A stretch of DNA of 64,000 nt, taken from Mannheimia sp. USDA-ARS-USMARC-1261 (GTDB taxonomy: Bacteria; Pseudomonadota; Gammaproteobacteria; Enterobacterales; Pasteurellaceae). This document shows positions 8,858 to 19,086 of the stretch, one piece after another. The position numbers were made by a program, and so were the translations under genes. Under the pieces are notes generated by a model. It had not been told where the DNA came from. It saw only the letters and a list, made by a program, of their open reading frames with translations, and did not search any database. Positions within the stretch are counted from its first letter, which is position 1; the number at the start of each line of letters is the position of its first letter. The DNA is taken from contig NZ_CP006942.1 in assembly GCF_000521605.1 (NCBI RefSeq), forward strand, positions 2,170,001 through 2,234,000, read 5' to 3'.

Positions 8858-10504
8858 ATGAAATTTTCAACTTTAACGAAAGTAAGTGCAGGCGTATTTG
8901 CAGCTTTAGCATTAGCCGCTTGTGATGATAAAAGCGAAAACAAAGCAACTACGACTGTAGCAGCAAAACCGGCTGTAGAGAAAACTTTTGTAAACTGTGT
9001 GAGCCGTTCGCCAACTGGCTTTAGCCCTATTTTAATGATGGACGGTTTATCTTATAACGCCAGCTCGCAACAAATTTATAACCGCTTAGTGGAATTTGTG
9101 CCGGGCACAACGGATATTGAACCTGCGTTGGCTGAAAGCTGGGAAATCAGCGAAGATGGTTTAACTTACACCTTCAAATTACGTCAAGGTGTGAAATTCC
9201 ATTCAAATAAAGATTTCACCCCAAGCCGTAACTTCAACGCAGATGACGTGGTGTTCTCATTCAACCGTCAGCTAGACAAAAATCACCCATATCACACGGT
9301 TTCTAAAGGGACTTATCCGTACTTCAATGCGATGAAATTCCCAACGTTATTAAAATCGGTAGAGAAAGTGGACGACAGCACGGTGCGTATTACCTTAACC
9401 AAACGTGATGCCTCGTTCTTATCGAGTCTTGGTATGGATTTCACTTCGATTTATTCTGCGGAATATGCGGATAAAATGATGAAAGCCGGCACGCCTGAAG
9501 CAGTAGATACCACACCAATCGGCACAGGTCCGTTTGTATTTAGTGGCTATGTGTTAGACCAAGCAAGCCGTTATGTGGCAAACAAAGAGTATTGGAAAGG
9601 TAAGCCGCATATCGACCGCTTGATTTTTGAGATTGTGCCGGACGCAACCGCTCGTTATGCGAAATTACAGGCTGGTCAATGTGATTTAATGGACTTCCCG
9701 AATGCTACCGACATTGAGAAAATGAAAACCGATCCGAAGGTGAATTTATTATCTCAACCGGGTTTAAACATTGCTTATGTGGCGTTCAACACTGAAAAAG
9801 CTCCGTTTGATAACGTGAAAGTTCGCCAAGCATTGAATTTAGCGGTAGATAAAAAAGCAATTATTGATGTGGTTTACCAAGGCAATGGTTTTGCGGCAAA
9901 AAACCCTCTTCCGCCAACGATCTGGGGATATAACGACAGCTTACCTGAGTCTGAATACAACATCGAAAAAGCGAAACAATTATTAGCGGAAGCGGGCTTC
10001 CCGAACGGTTTTGAAACCGATTTATGGGTGCAGCCTGTAGTGCGTGCTTCTAACCCGAACCCACGCCGTATGTCAGAAATTATTCAAGCGGACTGGGCGA
10101 AAATCGGTGTGAAAGCAAATTTAGTAACCTACGAATGGGGCGATTACATCAAACGTACCAAAGCAGGTGAATTAACTGCGGGGACTTACGGTTGGTCTGG
10201 TGATAATGGCGATCCGGATAACTTCCTATCTCCACTGTTCGGCACGCCAAACGTGGGGAACAGCAACTATGCACGCTTTAGCAATCCAGAGTTAGATGCG
10301 TTATTGGAAAAAGCATTAGGCTCATCTGATAAAGCAGAACGTACTAAGTTATACGAACAGGCTCAAGTGATTTTAAGAGAGCAAGCACCTTGGATTAACG
10401 TAGCTCACTCAATTAACTTTGCCCCAACCAGCAAACGTGTTGAAGGCTACAAACAAAGCCCATTCGGATATACTTACTTATATCCTGTGAAGATTGTAGA
10501 TTAA
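8858..10504 (+). CDS. hbpA: Periplasmic peptide/haem/glutathione-binding lipoprotein, DppA/HbpA family
   Basis: 548 residues from ATG 8858 (SD GGAG). Signal peptide with lipobox ALAACDD (Cys about residue 21), so it is lipid-anchored, unlike E. coli DppA. Family 5 solute-binding protein: RSPTGFSPILMMDGLSYNAS, LAESWEISEDGLTYTFKLR, PIGTGPFVF and KNPLPPTIWGYN. Closest in character to H. influenzae HbpA, first described as haem-binding and later as a glutathione-binding protein (GbpA) working with the Dpp permease. No permease genes are adjacent. Very even codon use suggests high expression. A clear hairpin terminator follows. Exact ligand not decided by sequence. Confidence 0.88.
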   Translation: MKFSTLTKVSAGVFAALALAACDDKSENKATTTVAAKPAVEKTFVNCVSRSPTGFSPILMMDGLSYNASSQQIYNRLVEFVPGTTDIEPALAESWEISEDGLTYTFKLRQGVKFHSNKDFTPSRNFNADDVVFSFNRQLDKNHPYHTVSKGTYPYFNAMKFPTLLKSVEKVDDSTVRITLTKRDASFLSSLGMDFTSIYSAEYADKMMKAGTPEAVDTTPIGTGPFVFSGYVLDQASRYVANKEYWKGKPHIDRLIFEIVPDATARYAKLQAGQCDLMDFPNATDIEKMKTDPKVNLLSQPGLNIAYVAFNTEKAPFDNVKVRQALNLAVDKKAIIDVVYQGNGFAAKNPLPPTIWGYNDSLPESEYNIEKAKQLLAEAGFPNGFETDLWVQPVVRASNPNPRRMSEIIQADWAKIGVKANLVTYEWGDYIKRTKAGELTAGTYGWSGDNGDPDNFLSPLFGTPNVGNSNYARFSNPELDALLEKALGSSDKAERTKLYEQAQVILREQAPWINVAHSINFAPTSKRVEGYKQSPFGYTYLYPVKIVD

Positions 10505-10521
10505 TGAAATCAGAGATAAAC

Positions 10522-10547
10522 AAAAGCCACCGAAAGGTGGCTTTTTT
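10522..10547 (+). terminator. Rho-independent terminator after the hbpA-like gene
   Basis: GCCACC-GAAA-GGTGGC followed by TTTTTT; flanked by AAAA on the other side, so it may also serve the convergent ptrA gene. Confidence 0.88.
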
Positions 10548-10551
10548 CTAC

Positions 10552-13503
10552 TTAGTAGTCTTTAATGTCAAATTCTCGTTGTAGCTTTTCAATGCTTTCA
10601 ACTTGTTCGAAATCGTTAAACTTCGCTACATCTTCTGCTTTGGTTTTTGTGCCGACAGCTTGGCTAACGAATACTAAACCTTTCTGATCGATGACCGCTT
10701 TTTGGTAAAACGCCACAATATCTGCCTTAGTTAGCCCTTTAGTTAGCTCAATCACTTGTTGCAAGCGGTCAAATTTCGCATTATTTCTGCTAAAGTCTGA
10801 ACCAAATTCGGCAAATTCTTCTGCTAAAGATTCTGGCTTATATTGCAGTTTTTCGACCAAGCTATTGCGATATTTTACAAATTCATCATCAGATAAATTC
10901 TGTAAACGCTCGAAGCTTTCTTTAAAGAAACGCTTGTTATGTTCTAAAATCCCTGCCGGCGTAGTATTCGGACTTTGCACCATAAACTGAATGCCTGAGG
11001 TTTTACCAACAGCCGTATGAGTTGCATACACCACATAACCAAGTTGTTTGTCGGTACGCAAATCATCGAAATACCAGCGAGACACAATATCCCTAATCAA
11101 TCTTGCTCTTACTACACCCTCTAACTCTGCATAGCCATTTGGCAGGAATGCCATTAACAATGCGTTGTCTTCATTCGGTACGTTTTTAATGAAATTGATC
11201 TTACGATTGCTTTCATTAATATCAAGATACTGCCCTGTTGCATTTGCAGATTTTTGATTTTTTATGACCGCTTGTACTTCGTTTGAAAGTGCAGAAACCT
11301 GATCATTCGACAAATTCCCAACGGAAAGTAACTTAAAGCCTGTCGCATCATTTAAAATACGCTGACGTAATTTTTGCACATCATCAAGCGTGATTTGGTC
11401 GATCATCTCACGTTGTTTCGCTATCTCAAAATACGGATAGCTTGCAAAAGAGGTTAACGCCGCATTCGCTTGATTAAGGCTATTTTCTTTCTCGCTACGA
11501 TCTAAAACTTGGTGTAAACGTTGTTTAGCCTGAGCTAATACGTCTTCATCAAGCTCAAAAGTGCTGAATTGTTTGATACTGTCTAAAATCAACTTACTTA
11601 GATTTTGTGTATAACCTTCCGCACTCGCCACCAGACCATTGGCTGCCGGGGCTAAACTTAAATTCATTCCTGCTGTGGAAGATTGAAAATCCAGCTTCGT
11701 TTGTGCCAAGTTATTCATATAACCCAAAATTGATGCCGCAATCGCGGTTTTTAAATCGTCCTGTCTTGGGAGAATGTTATATGTCATACTGATTTTCGCT
11801 TTCGGATCGGTAGCAAAATTCACACTCGGCATCGCATAAATCAGCTCGCCTTGTTTTTCAGCTAATAATTTTGGCTTAGTCAGCCCTTTTTCTACCTCAT
11901 TTAACGAGAAATCTGTGGTGAAATAAGGATTTAACTCAGGTAAATTGAGCGTTGGATTTTGGCTGAAATCAAACCATTTTTGCTTTTGTCCGTTTGTGAT
12001 TTTTGCCACAGAATAGCCAGCCTCAAAATGTGGCGTTTTCTTATCCGTTACGGCATTATCGCTCACGAGTATAATACGAGCATTGTCGATATTCATTTCC
12101 GCCAATTTCGCTTTAATTGCCTCATTATCCATCGTTTCCGCCACATAAGGTTGGTCGATAACGTGTTCTAACGGAAAATAGAGCATTTGGTCGGTAATGA
12201 ACTCCACAAAGTCCATATTTTTCTCAACTTGTAGATGTTGAAAATCTTGCTTCAGGCTCTCTTTTACCTCATTGAAATAGCTTTCTTGAATGCCCTCTTG
12301 CTTGATTTTTTCAATTTGTTGGAACACGAGAGAAATCACTTTATCTTGCTCAGCTAAGCCTTTATCCGTTAGCTCAATATAAATATCGAACGAACTGCGA
12401 TCACGTCCAATATTAGCGGAACTGACTGCTTCAATGCCACCATCGGATAAGCCTTGTTTAATTAAATAATCTGACAATGTGCCATCGGTATTATTATTCA
12501 GCACATAAGCGATATACTCGCCTGTTTTGTGCTTAAAGTGCATTTCATCATTTGGGAAATCAAAGCCAATCACAAGCATTTTAGTGGATTTCACCGGCTT
12601 ATATTGAATGAAAACGGATTTATCTTCCGCTCGGTAACGTGGTTCAGCCGTTTGAGGCACACTTAGGTTTTTGTTTTCCATTTTGCCTAACGTATTTACT
12701 GCCAATTTCGCCATCTGCTCAATCGACTGATTTGAATAAAGCACCACTTTAAACAAATTCGCCGAATAACGCTCTTTGTAGAATTTCTCCAGCTCGGTTT
12801 GTAATTTGCTATCCGGCTTATCAGATAATGTATCTTTGTTTCCAACCGCAAATTTTGTGGCAGGGTGAGCTGGGTTTGCAGTGGCTAAATTCACACTGTG
12901 CAATAAATGTCCATCGTGGGATTTCGCACGCACCATCTCGGCATTCACCGCATTCACCTCTTTTTTCGCATTCGTTTCCAGCAATAATGGGAAGGCAAGC
13001 GTATCCGCCAAACGAGTAACCGCCTCACTAAACGCCTCATTATTCACTTGTAAATAATAAGCGGTGCGATGAGGGGCGGTAGACGCATTATTCATTCCGC
13101 CATTTTGGGTTAAAAAGCCGTCTAAACTGTTGGTTTCAGGGTAGTTTTTTGAGCCCATCAAAATCATATGCTCAAGATAGTGAGCTAACCCTTGCTGAGA
13201 AACCGGGTCATCCATCGAGCCAATCGGAATAATGGCGGACATTAGCGATTTATTCGCTTGGCTATCTGAAATAAGTAGTACCTCCATACCATTATTCAGT
13301 TTGATACCTTGATAAATCGCCTTATCATTCGGGCTTTTATTAATGCTTTGCTTAATTAACTCAAAGCCTTGCTGGCTCTGGGATTGCATTTGACTAGCGG
13401 TCATTTTTTCCGAATTTTTTGCAACATCTGCAAAGGCTGGATAAGTCATTACATTAGCAGCAAAAGTGGCTGCCAGTAATTTAGTTAGAATAGATAATTT
13501 CAT
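10552..13503 (-). CDS. ptrA: Pitrilysin (protease III), periplasmic zinc peptidase
   Basis: 983 residues, full length for M16A peptidases. Signal peptide MKLSILTKLLAATFAANVMTYPAFA. The inverted zinc motif is HYLEH at about 108-112 (His, His ligands and catalytic Glu) with the distal Glu in NAEMVRAKSHDG. Two halves of two repeats each form a chamber that degrades small peptides in the periplasm. It is the last gene of the comNOPQ-recC-ptrA direction; recB and recD, its E. coli neighbours, are not in the window. SD GGAG precedes the ATG. Confidence 0.94.
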   Translation of the reverse strand: MKLSILTKLLAATFAANVMTYPAFADVAKNSEKMTASQMQSQSQQGFELIKQSINKSPNDKAIYQGIKLNNGMEVLLISDSQANKSLMSAIIPIGSMDDPVSQQGLAHYLEHMILMGSKNYPETNSLDGFLTQNGGMNNASTAPHRTAYYLQVNNEAFSEAVTRLADTLAFPLLLETNAKKEVNAVNAEMVRAKSHDGHLLHSVNLATANPAHPATKFAVGNKDTLSDKPDSKLQTELEKFYKERYSANLFKVVLYSNQSIEQMAKLAVNTLGKMENKNLSVPQTAEPRYRAEDKSVFIQYKPVKSTKMLVIGFDFPNDEMHFKHKTGEYIAYVLNNNTDGTLSDYLIKQGLSDGGIEAVSSANIGRDRSSFDIYIELTDKGLAEQDKVISLVFQQIEKIKQEGIQESYFNEVKESLKQDFQHLQVEKNMDFVEFITDQMLYFPLEHVIDQPYVAETMDNEAIKAKLAEMNIDNARIILVSDNAVTDKKTPHFEAGYSVAKITNGQKQKWFDFSQNPTLNLPELNPYFTTDFSLNEVEKGLTKPKLLAEKQGELIYAMPSVNFATDPKAKISMTYNILPRQDDLKTAIAASILGYMNNLAQTKLDFQSSTAGMNLSLAPAANGLVASAEGYTQNLSKLILDSIKQFSTFELDEDVLAQAKQRLHQVLDRSEKENSLNQANAALTSFASYPYFEIAKQREMIDQITLDDVQKLRQRILNDATGFKLLSVGNLSNDQVSALSNEVQAVIKNQKSANATGQYLDINESNRKINFIKNVPNEDNALLMAFLPNGYAELEGVVRARLIRDIVSRWYFDDLRTDKQLGYVVYATHTAVGKTSGIQFMVQSPNTTPAGILEHNKRFFKESFERLQNLSDDEFVKYRNSLVEKLQYKPESLAEEFAEFGSDFSRNNAKFDRLQQVIELTKGLTKADIVAFYQKAVIDQKGLVFVSQAVGTKTKAEDVAKFNDFEQVESIEKLQREFDIKDY

Positions 13504-13602
13504 ACATCTCCTTTTGAAATTAAAATTTGTCGTAATTTATTGACAGTAAAATGAAAGAAAAATTCTATTTGCAAATTTATCAACAAAAACAACCGCTTGT
13601 AT

Positions 13603-16600
13603 TTAACTATTTATCCTCATTTTCTCATTCATCAACCCAAACCAATTTATGGTACGTTGATAAATGTTATCTGTATCTAGCTCTATTGTTTGTGAAAGAA
13701 CACGGTTGATATAACTGCCTTCTCGATCTTCTGCAAGGAGAGAAAGAGCCTGTTCGCTGTTTTCACTGCCTTTTTTGAGATACTCTTCAATTCCTTGATA
13801 AATCACCAGCTGAGCTTGCGATAAGCCTGCCAAGTAATCCTTCACATAAACAGTTAATTGAGCTAAAGCATCTTCCGGTAAAAGTGTTTCAAAACTCAGC
13901 TGCCCTGTTTGCTCGCCTTCACGATAATAAAACTTCACGGTTTTTTGAGGGAAATAAGCACAAAGTAATAAATGATAAATCCAGATTTCAATCTTATCTT
14001 TATCTCGTAATCCGCCCACTCGCCACAGCACCATTTCATTACTATATAAATTTGGCATATTGCCGTTAAGTTGGAGCACTTTCTCATCAATGACAATGCT
14101 GTGGTTTAGCGTTAAAATTGTGCTTTCTCTTGCTAAATAGTCCGCTAAAGTCGCTCGCATATCGCTGATTTTACCGATTAAATCTTGCTTGGTTGTTGTG
14201 GCAAAATTAGATGCCGGTAAGTTGCCTTTAAGCTGTTCTTGCTCAAAAAATTGCTCTTGCTGTTCGGGCTTAACACTTAATAATTCATTTAAGATAGCGT
14301 AATTATCCAGCCCAGACATCGTAAAAATTTCGCTTTCATCAATCGTATCATCGTAAGTGTTAAAAGAGATACCTAGTACATTAACGAAGAAAAATTTAAT
14401 CGGGTTCTGCACAAAGCGAATGAGGTTTTCGATCTCAATATCAGTTACCATTTCCGTACTTAAGGGCTCACTCAAGAAATCTTGTACGGAATTGTTTGAG
14501 TTGATAATCCACTCTGCGTTGTAGGCATAATCTCTTGGGTGAGTGAAGTTCCTTTTGCTAAACACTGTAAGCGGTTGTTTTCTTACTAAGATTTGCTCAA
14601 CTTCCGCTCCGAACATTGATTTAAATTCAGGTGTTAAGTAATCGCTAATGGTATCAAGCAGCTGAGAAACCAAAATAGAGGGCAACATCTCTTTGCCGTC
14701 TTTTTGCGATTGCCCGATGTAACTGATGTAAAACACATTTTGTGCAGAAAGTAAGGCTTCCAAAAAGAGATAGCGATCATCATCTCGTTTCGCACGGTCG
14801 CCTTTTTGTGGAGCGTATTGCATTAAATCAAAACTATTGATCTGTTGCTGACGAGGGAAATCCGCTTCATTCATTCCAAGCAAACAAACCACTTTAAATG
14901 GAATAGCTCGCATTGGTAAAAGTGTGGCGAAATTGACTCGCCCAACCAAGAAATTGAGCTGCTGGGTATGTTGATTTAATTGTTGATTAAACAACAACGC
15001 TAAAATCTCAATGTGGAGGTCTTCAGCAAAATGAGTTGCGGAAATCAATGTTAAAATTTCATCGTTTACTGTATTGAGTAGCAAAATAGAGGCGGCATTT
15101 TCAGCATTTTCTTGATATAAATCTGTAATCAGCATTTTTACCGCTAAATGCCATTGATCTAAAGATTGTGGCGACTGAATCAGCTTTACCCATTCCAATA
15201 AAGCTGAAATAAACGACGCCAATCGCCCAACCAGCTCTGCATTTAAGCCGTAGCTATCACCAAATGCTAATGTGTTTTCCCAAATGCCGTGAGCTTCTTT
15301 TAGGCTTGAGCCAAGCAGTAAACGATTTAAACCGTTTTCCCACGAGTTGTAGTTCTGCCAATGAGGTTGTTGAATATCAATGCCTGAACGTACGCCTGCA
15401 TTTTTCGCCCACACTCGTAACGTGTGAATATCTTCCGCACTAAAGGAAAAACGGGATTGAATTGCCCCAACCTCCAATAAATCAAATAGATCTTCGGCAT
15501 TAAATTGACTCTCTTTCATCGCAAGCAGTTGCAAAAAACTATTGATGATTGGATCAATTTTAGTAAACGACTGATCCGATAACGAAAACGGAATATAGCG
15601 TGGATCTCGGCTACCTTTATTGCGAGAAAACACCGCATCAATATAAGGAGCGTATTTATTAATATCCGGCGACATCACAATGATGTCTTTTGGCAGTAAG
15701 GTTTTGTCTTTCTCAAACAAATTCAGTAGTTGGTTATGTAACACTTCTACTTCACGCATTGGGCTATGGCAGGCGTGAATTTGAAGAGAGTGATCGTCGG
15801 TTAAATCATCAATAGTGGCATTATTTACGGAACTAAAAATCTGCTTTTTAAGCTTGTTTAGGTTACTGTTTTCTTCAGGTTCGAGGAATACATCAATAAT
15901 ATTTGGCTCAAATTCCATCAGCTGTGCTAAGAAATCACGCCCCTGTTTTCCCCAAAGGGCAAGTAGTTTATTGCTCTGCTCTGCTAACAAATTTTCCAGA
16001 TCTTCAGGCGAAATTTTATGTGTTAAGGCGAGCTTTTGCCATACTTTGTCTTCTACGCTATCGCCCCAATATTTTTCGCTTGGGTTGAAAAAAAAGATGT
16101 GAATATCGCAATGCTCACTTAATTTTTTAAACACCGCTAACTGCAACGGCGAGAACGCAGAAATACCAAAAATAAAGATACGCTTTGGTAGCTTTGCTTT
16201 TTCCGCTTCGGTGAGATTATCTAGCTTTTCAAAATAATTTTGTTGCAAATACGCACGATGCGAGGTGGTGAATACCCGATCATCTGCCCCGGCTTGCAGA
16301 TCTTGAATAATCTGCAACCATAATTGGCTTTGCCATTTAATATCGTTTGAAATCAAATTCAGATCGACATTCTTTGCAGAAATTGCAATTTTTAGTTCAT
16401 TTTCGACCGCTTGTAAGTTTCCCTCTTCCCAGTGCACCAACCAATGTGGGCGATAAACTAAGTATTGGTCGAATAATTCGGCAATTTTGGCAGAAAGTTG
16501 ATAGAGTTTAAGTTGATACTGCTCCTCGTTCGGCTGATTTGCCAAATACTGCTGAAGGGGCTTAAATTCATCTTGATTTAGGCAATTCGGGAGCAAACGC

Positions 16601-16887
16601 ATAATCCGCCAAGTCATTGAATGGCGTTCAAAAATATTCTCTTTCGGTAATTCAGGAAACAGTACACGATACTGCTGCCACAAAAAAGTGGTTGGATAAA
16701 GAAAATTGCAGTTGCCCATAATGCCGTTTAATTCTGCAATCTGCATTTGCAACCATTGTGCCATTCCTTGACTTTGGATCAAAACCGTTTCCGGTTCAAA
16801 TGGATCTTCAAGCGGATTAACTTGCTGAACTTTCACCAGCATTTCCGCCAGTGAAGAAATTTGGTTGGATTGGTAAAGTGTAAACAT
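13603..16887 (-). CDS. recC: Exodeoxyribonuclease V subunit gamma (RecC)
   Basis: 1094 residues, the expected RecC length. Opens MFTLYQSNQISSLAEMLV and contains ESQGM-type sequence (LIQSQGMAQWLQMQIAE), GISAFSPLQLAVF, LQIHACHSPMREVEVLHN and LLGMNEADFPRQ, all typical RecC blocks of an inactivated helicase fold. RecC splits the DNA strands and reads Chi in RecBCD, which repairs double-strand breaks and loads RecA. Located 47 bases after comQ; the same comNOPQ-recC linkage occurs in H. influenzae, so recC may be partly co-expressed in competence, when RecBCD-linked recombination would matter. Confidence 0.95.
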   Translation of the reverse strand: MFTLYQSNQISSLAEMLVKVQQVNPLEDPFEPETVLIQSQGMAQWLQMQIAELNGIMGNCNFLYPTTFLWQQYRVLFPELPKENIFERHSMTWRIMRLLPNCLNQDEFKPLQQYLANQPNEEQYQLKLYQLSAKIAELFDQYLVYRPHWLVHWEEGNLQAVENELKIAISAKNVDLNLISNDIKWQSQLWLQIIQDLQAGADDRVFTTSHRAYLQQNYFEKLDNLTEAEKAKLPKRIFIFGISAFSPLQLAVFKKLSEHCDIHIFFFNPSEKYWGDSVEDKVWQKLALTHKISPEDLENLLAEQSNKLLALWGKQGRDFLAQLMEFEPNIIDVFLEPEENSNLNKLKKQIFSSVNNATIDDLTDDHSLQIHACHSPMREVEVLHNQLLNLFEKDKTLLPKDIIVMSPDINKYAPYIDAVFSRNKGSRDPRYIPFSLSDQSFTKIDPIINSFLQLLAMKESQFNAEDLFDLLEVGAIQSRFSFSAEDIHTLRVWAKNAGVRSGIDIQQPHWQNYNSWENGLNRLLLGSSLKEAHGIWENTLAFGDSYGLNAELVGRLASFISALLEWVKLIQSPQSLDQWHLAVKMLITDLYQENAENAASILLLNTVNDEILTLISATHFAEDLHIEILALLFNQQLNQHTQQLNFLVGRVNFATLLPMRAIPFKVVCLLGMNEADFPRQQQINSFDLMQYAPQKGDRAKRDDDRYLFLEALLSAQNVFYISYIGQSQKDGKEMLPSILVSQLLDTISDYLTPEFKSMFGAEVEQILVRKQPLTVFSKRNFTHPRDYAYNAEWIINSNNSVQDFLSEPLSTEMVTDIEIENLIRFVQNPIKFFFVNVLGISFNTYDDTIDESEIFTMSGLDNYAILNELLSVKPEQQEQFFEQEQLKGNLPASNFATTTKQDLIGKISDMRATLADYLARESTILTLNHSIVIDEKVLQLNGNMPNLYSNEMVLWRVGGLRDKDKIEIWIYHLLLCAYFPQKTVKFYYREGEQTGQLSFETLLPEDALAQLTVYVKDYLAGLSQAQLVIYQGIEEYLKKGSENSEQALSLLAEDREGSYINRVLSQTIELDTDNIYQRTINWFGLMNEKMRINS

Positions 16888-16934
16888 AATAACGCCTCGC
16901 TAATGAATTATTGTCCAATAAAGCGATGGAGGAT

Positions 16935-17228
16935 TCAATCATTATTCAGCTCAATTTTGCCAAGTGGAAAACGGATACTAAGCTTATTCCCTGAGCACTG
17001 AATGTCATAGCGAATATTATTTTGCTCTATCTGCCGTTCACAATCTAAACCCGCCAACTGTAACGCAATTTGATTTTCTAATATCACCGCTGCCTGTTGT
17101 TGCTGAAAATGGATATTCACTCGCTTATTTTGCTCAGATTGCCAATGGCTAAAACTCAACACCACAATCGTAAATAAAGCTATAGCCACTAAAAGTGAAA
17201 TAGTACTTTCCGCCTTATATTTATTCAT
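16935..17228 (-). CDS. comQ: Competence pseudopilin-like protein ComQ
   Basis: 97 residues from ATG 17228; the frame also offers a TTG one codon earlier. One N-terminal hydrophobic helix (TISLLVAIALFTIVVLSF) after a short basic leader, then a small soluble domain with two Cys (GLDCERQIE, DIQCSG) likely to form a disulfide. Corresponds by position and size to the fourth gene of the H. influenzae comNOPQ unit (HI0941). It lacks the classical G|FxxxE prepilin cleavage site, having KAESTISLL. Overlaps comP by eight bases. Probably a minor component of the type IV pilus-like DNA uptake machine. Confidence 0.75.
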   Translation of the reverse strand: MNKYKAESTISLLVAIALFTIVVLSFSHWQSEQNKRVNIHFQQQQAAVILENQIALQLAGLDCERQIEQNNIRYDIQCSGNKLSIRFPLGKIELNND

Positions 17229-17904
17229 CAATTGCCCCTATGGTATTTTCGGAATGAGGTAAATATTGCCAGTAGGAATATTTCGCTTCAAGCTGGGCGA
17301 TAACCTCTTTCTTAAAGGTTAAATTGCGTTCTTCTCTTGCGTTATCAAAAGAGGAATACAAAGTACCATACATTTTTTTGCCTGTAATATCAAAGAGATA
17401 ATCAGTAATCACAATACCATAAAAATCCTGTGGGAGATTTTCATTAATCTCATTTTGAGCAATAATAATTTTCGGATTATCTTCGCTACTAGAAGGCAAT
17501 TCTGATAAGCTGCGAATAGTATAAATCTCTTGTGCCGGTACATTTGCTAAATCTAAATAATCTGAAAGCTGTGTAAATGGTATATATTTCTCTTTACTTG
17601 GTTTTTTATCTTTGAATAAACTGTTAAATTGGCATTCAAATTGATATTGCAAAAAGTTTAATTTCTGAGGCGAGAAATCAGACTGAACAATCATATCTTT
17701 TTTTAATTTTTGGCAAAGTTTATTTTTATCTTCCTTGTACAAAGTGAGAAAGTGATATTTATCTACAAGATATTTTTCACTATAAAACTGAGAAATATTC
17801 TGCTGGCTAATCCATTTCTCTTTTGTTAAAAATAATATAGCCAAAATAGAAGAGATCAATATTAATGAAACTAATAATGCACTGGCATTTTTCTGAAATT
17901 TCAT
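17221..17904 (-). CDS. comP: Competence pilus-associated protein ComP
   Basis: 227 residues. N-terminal membrane helix ASALLVSLILISSILAILFL following MKFQKN, then a long soluble domain with paired Cys (KLCQKL, FECQF). Corresponds by order and length to H. influenzae HI0940. Like PilX-type minor pilins it has no clear prepilin peptidase site with Glu at +5. Eight bases after comO and overlapping comQ, thus one operon. Sequence is AT-rich and divergent, usual for these proteins; assignment rests mainly on synteny with comN, comO, comQ and recC. Confidence 0.75.
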   Translation of the reverse strand: MKFQKNASALLVSLILISSILAILFLTKEKWISQQNISQFYSEKYLVDKYHFLTLYKEDKNKLCQKLKKDMIVQSDFSPQKLNFLQYQFECQFNSLFKDKKPSKEKYIPFTQLSDYLDLANVPAQEIYTIRSLSELPSSSEDNPKIIIAQNEINENLPQDFYGIVITDYLFDITGKKMYGTLYSSFDNAREERNLTFKKEVIAQLEAKYSYWQYLPHSENTIGAIDE

Positions 17905-17912
17905 TTTTACCT

Positions 17913-18605
17913 CTAATGGTTTAGCAGAAAAATATAACTTTTTGCAGAATAAATTAAATTACGATCTTTTATCGACTCTAATTCTATTTCCACTTCAAGT
18001 AATATATCTCTCTTCTTCCAATTAAAATTTAATTTATTTACTCTAACGCTATTTATTTCAGTAAACTTACTCCAAGAACCATTACAATCTTCTAATAATT
18101 TTGAGCAATTCTCTTTCACACAAGTATCTAATTTCTGCGAAAAAGTATAAATTTCATTATTCTCTAGCTTAAAAGCAAATATCTCCTTTAACACATCACG
18201 GGTATTATTCAGATCGCCCAACTTACAAGCAGTCGTTTTTGTTCTACGTTTTCCCAAACAACCGTCTTGGTTTACATCATAAAAACTAATCAAACAACGT
18301 TGATTTGGAATATTTAAACTTTTCCCATTAGGCTGAAATAAATCAAAGTTACTGTCTGCTCGCTTATTACCTTGATAACCAATATGTTGAAAGTGTTGTT
18401 GAAAGTAGTTTATTATCTGGTGAGCATCTGCTTGCAGAGCAGATAGCTCACGTTGTTTAGTTTGAGAACGGTAAAAATCGGTATAACTAGAAGCAAAAGC
18501 AAATAAGATAAAAGTGCCTAGTGCGGTAGTAATTAAAACCTCAAGTAAACTAAATGCCGATAACTTAATCTTTACAGGTACTACGTTTATTTTTGGCAGC
18601 CACAT
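17913..18605 (-). CDS. comO: Competence prepilin-like protein ComO (PulJ/PilW-like)
   Basis: 230 residues. A type IV prepilin signature follows a 17-residue leader: KLSA|FSLLEVLITTALGTFILFAF, with the Glu at +5 but Ala instead of Gly before the cut. Then AQADAHQI-like helical segment and a Cys-rich soluble domain (CLISFYDVNQDGCLGKRRTKTTAC, CVKENCSKLLEDC). Matches the second gene of the comNOPQ unit (HI0939), a GspJ/PilW-like minor pseudopilin. Overlaps comN by 41 bases with no later in-frame start, so the overlap seems real. Confidence 0.82.
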   Translation of the reverse strand: MWLPKINVVPVKIKLSAFSLLEVLITTALGTFILFAFASSYTDFYRSQTKQRELSALQADAHQIINYFQQHFQHIGYQGNKRADSNFDLFQPNGKSLNIPNQRCLISFYDVNQDGCLGKRRTKTTACKLGDLNNTRDVLKEIFAFKLENNEIYTFSQKLDTCVKENCSKLLEDCNGSWSKFTEINSVRVNKLNFNWKKRDILLEVEIELESIKDRNLIYSAKSYIFLLNH

Positions 18606-19086
18606 AAACCCGTCCTAATTGTTCAAGTTGTAAAATATCGCTTTCTTTATTTAAATCAAGCTTAATACATTTAGATTCTAACTGACCACTTACTCCATCA
18701 ATATTAATAAACGCATTCGGATATAAGCTTTTATTTTTCAATATGATATTTCGATTATTCGGATTATAAATATGATACTCTTCAGTTGAAGAACAACTCT
18801 TTTTATTTAAACAATCGCAAATAATTTGCTTAGTATTATTTATTGGTTTGATTGCTGCCACTATACACCACTGATTATTCCGCTGAGAAATAGTTAAGGT
18901 ATAGTTTCTTTTACTATAACGAGCTTTTGTTTGGACTTGATAAATAAAAGATTGGATATTTTCAATTTCACTATTGAGTGAAAGTCTATCTTGAAAAGTA
19001 AAAATAATAGGAGAGATAAAATAAATAGCAATCACCATAATCGCTATAGCCGTTAGCATTTCAATTAATGTTATTGCTTTATACAT
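18565..19086 (-). CDS. comN: Competence prepilin-like protein ComN (GspH/FimT-like)
   Basis: 173 residues. Very short leader then KA|ITLIEMLTAIAIMVIAIYF, a prepilin cleavage motif with Glu at +5 and, again, Ala at -1. The soluble part has DCLNKKSCSS and CIKLDL/STCKD cysteines. Matches H. influenzae HI0938, first gene of the competence unit comNOPQ needed for transformation. CRP-S site at 19154-19176 is 79 bases upstream of the ATG. A hairpin with a T-run (19087-19113) abuts the start codon and contains its likely SD (AGAGGG); see findings. Confidence 0.85.
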   Translation of the reverse strand: MYKAITLIEMLTAIAIMVIAIYFISPIIFTFQDRLSLNSEIENIQSFIYQVQTKARYSKRNYTLTISQRNNQWCIVAAIKPINNTKQIICDCLNKKSCSSTEEYHIYNPNNRNIILKNKSLYPNAFINIDGVSGQLESKCIKLDLNKESDILQLEQLGRVYVAAKNKRSTCKD

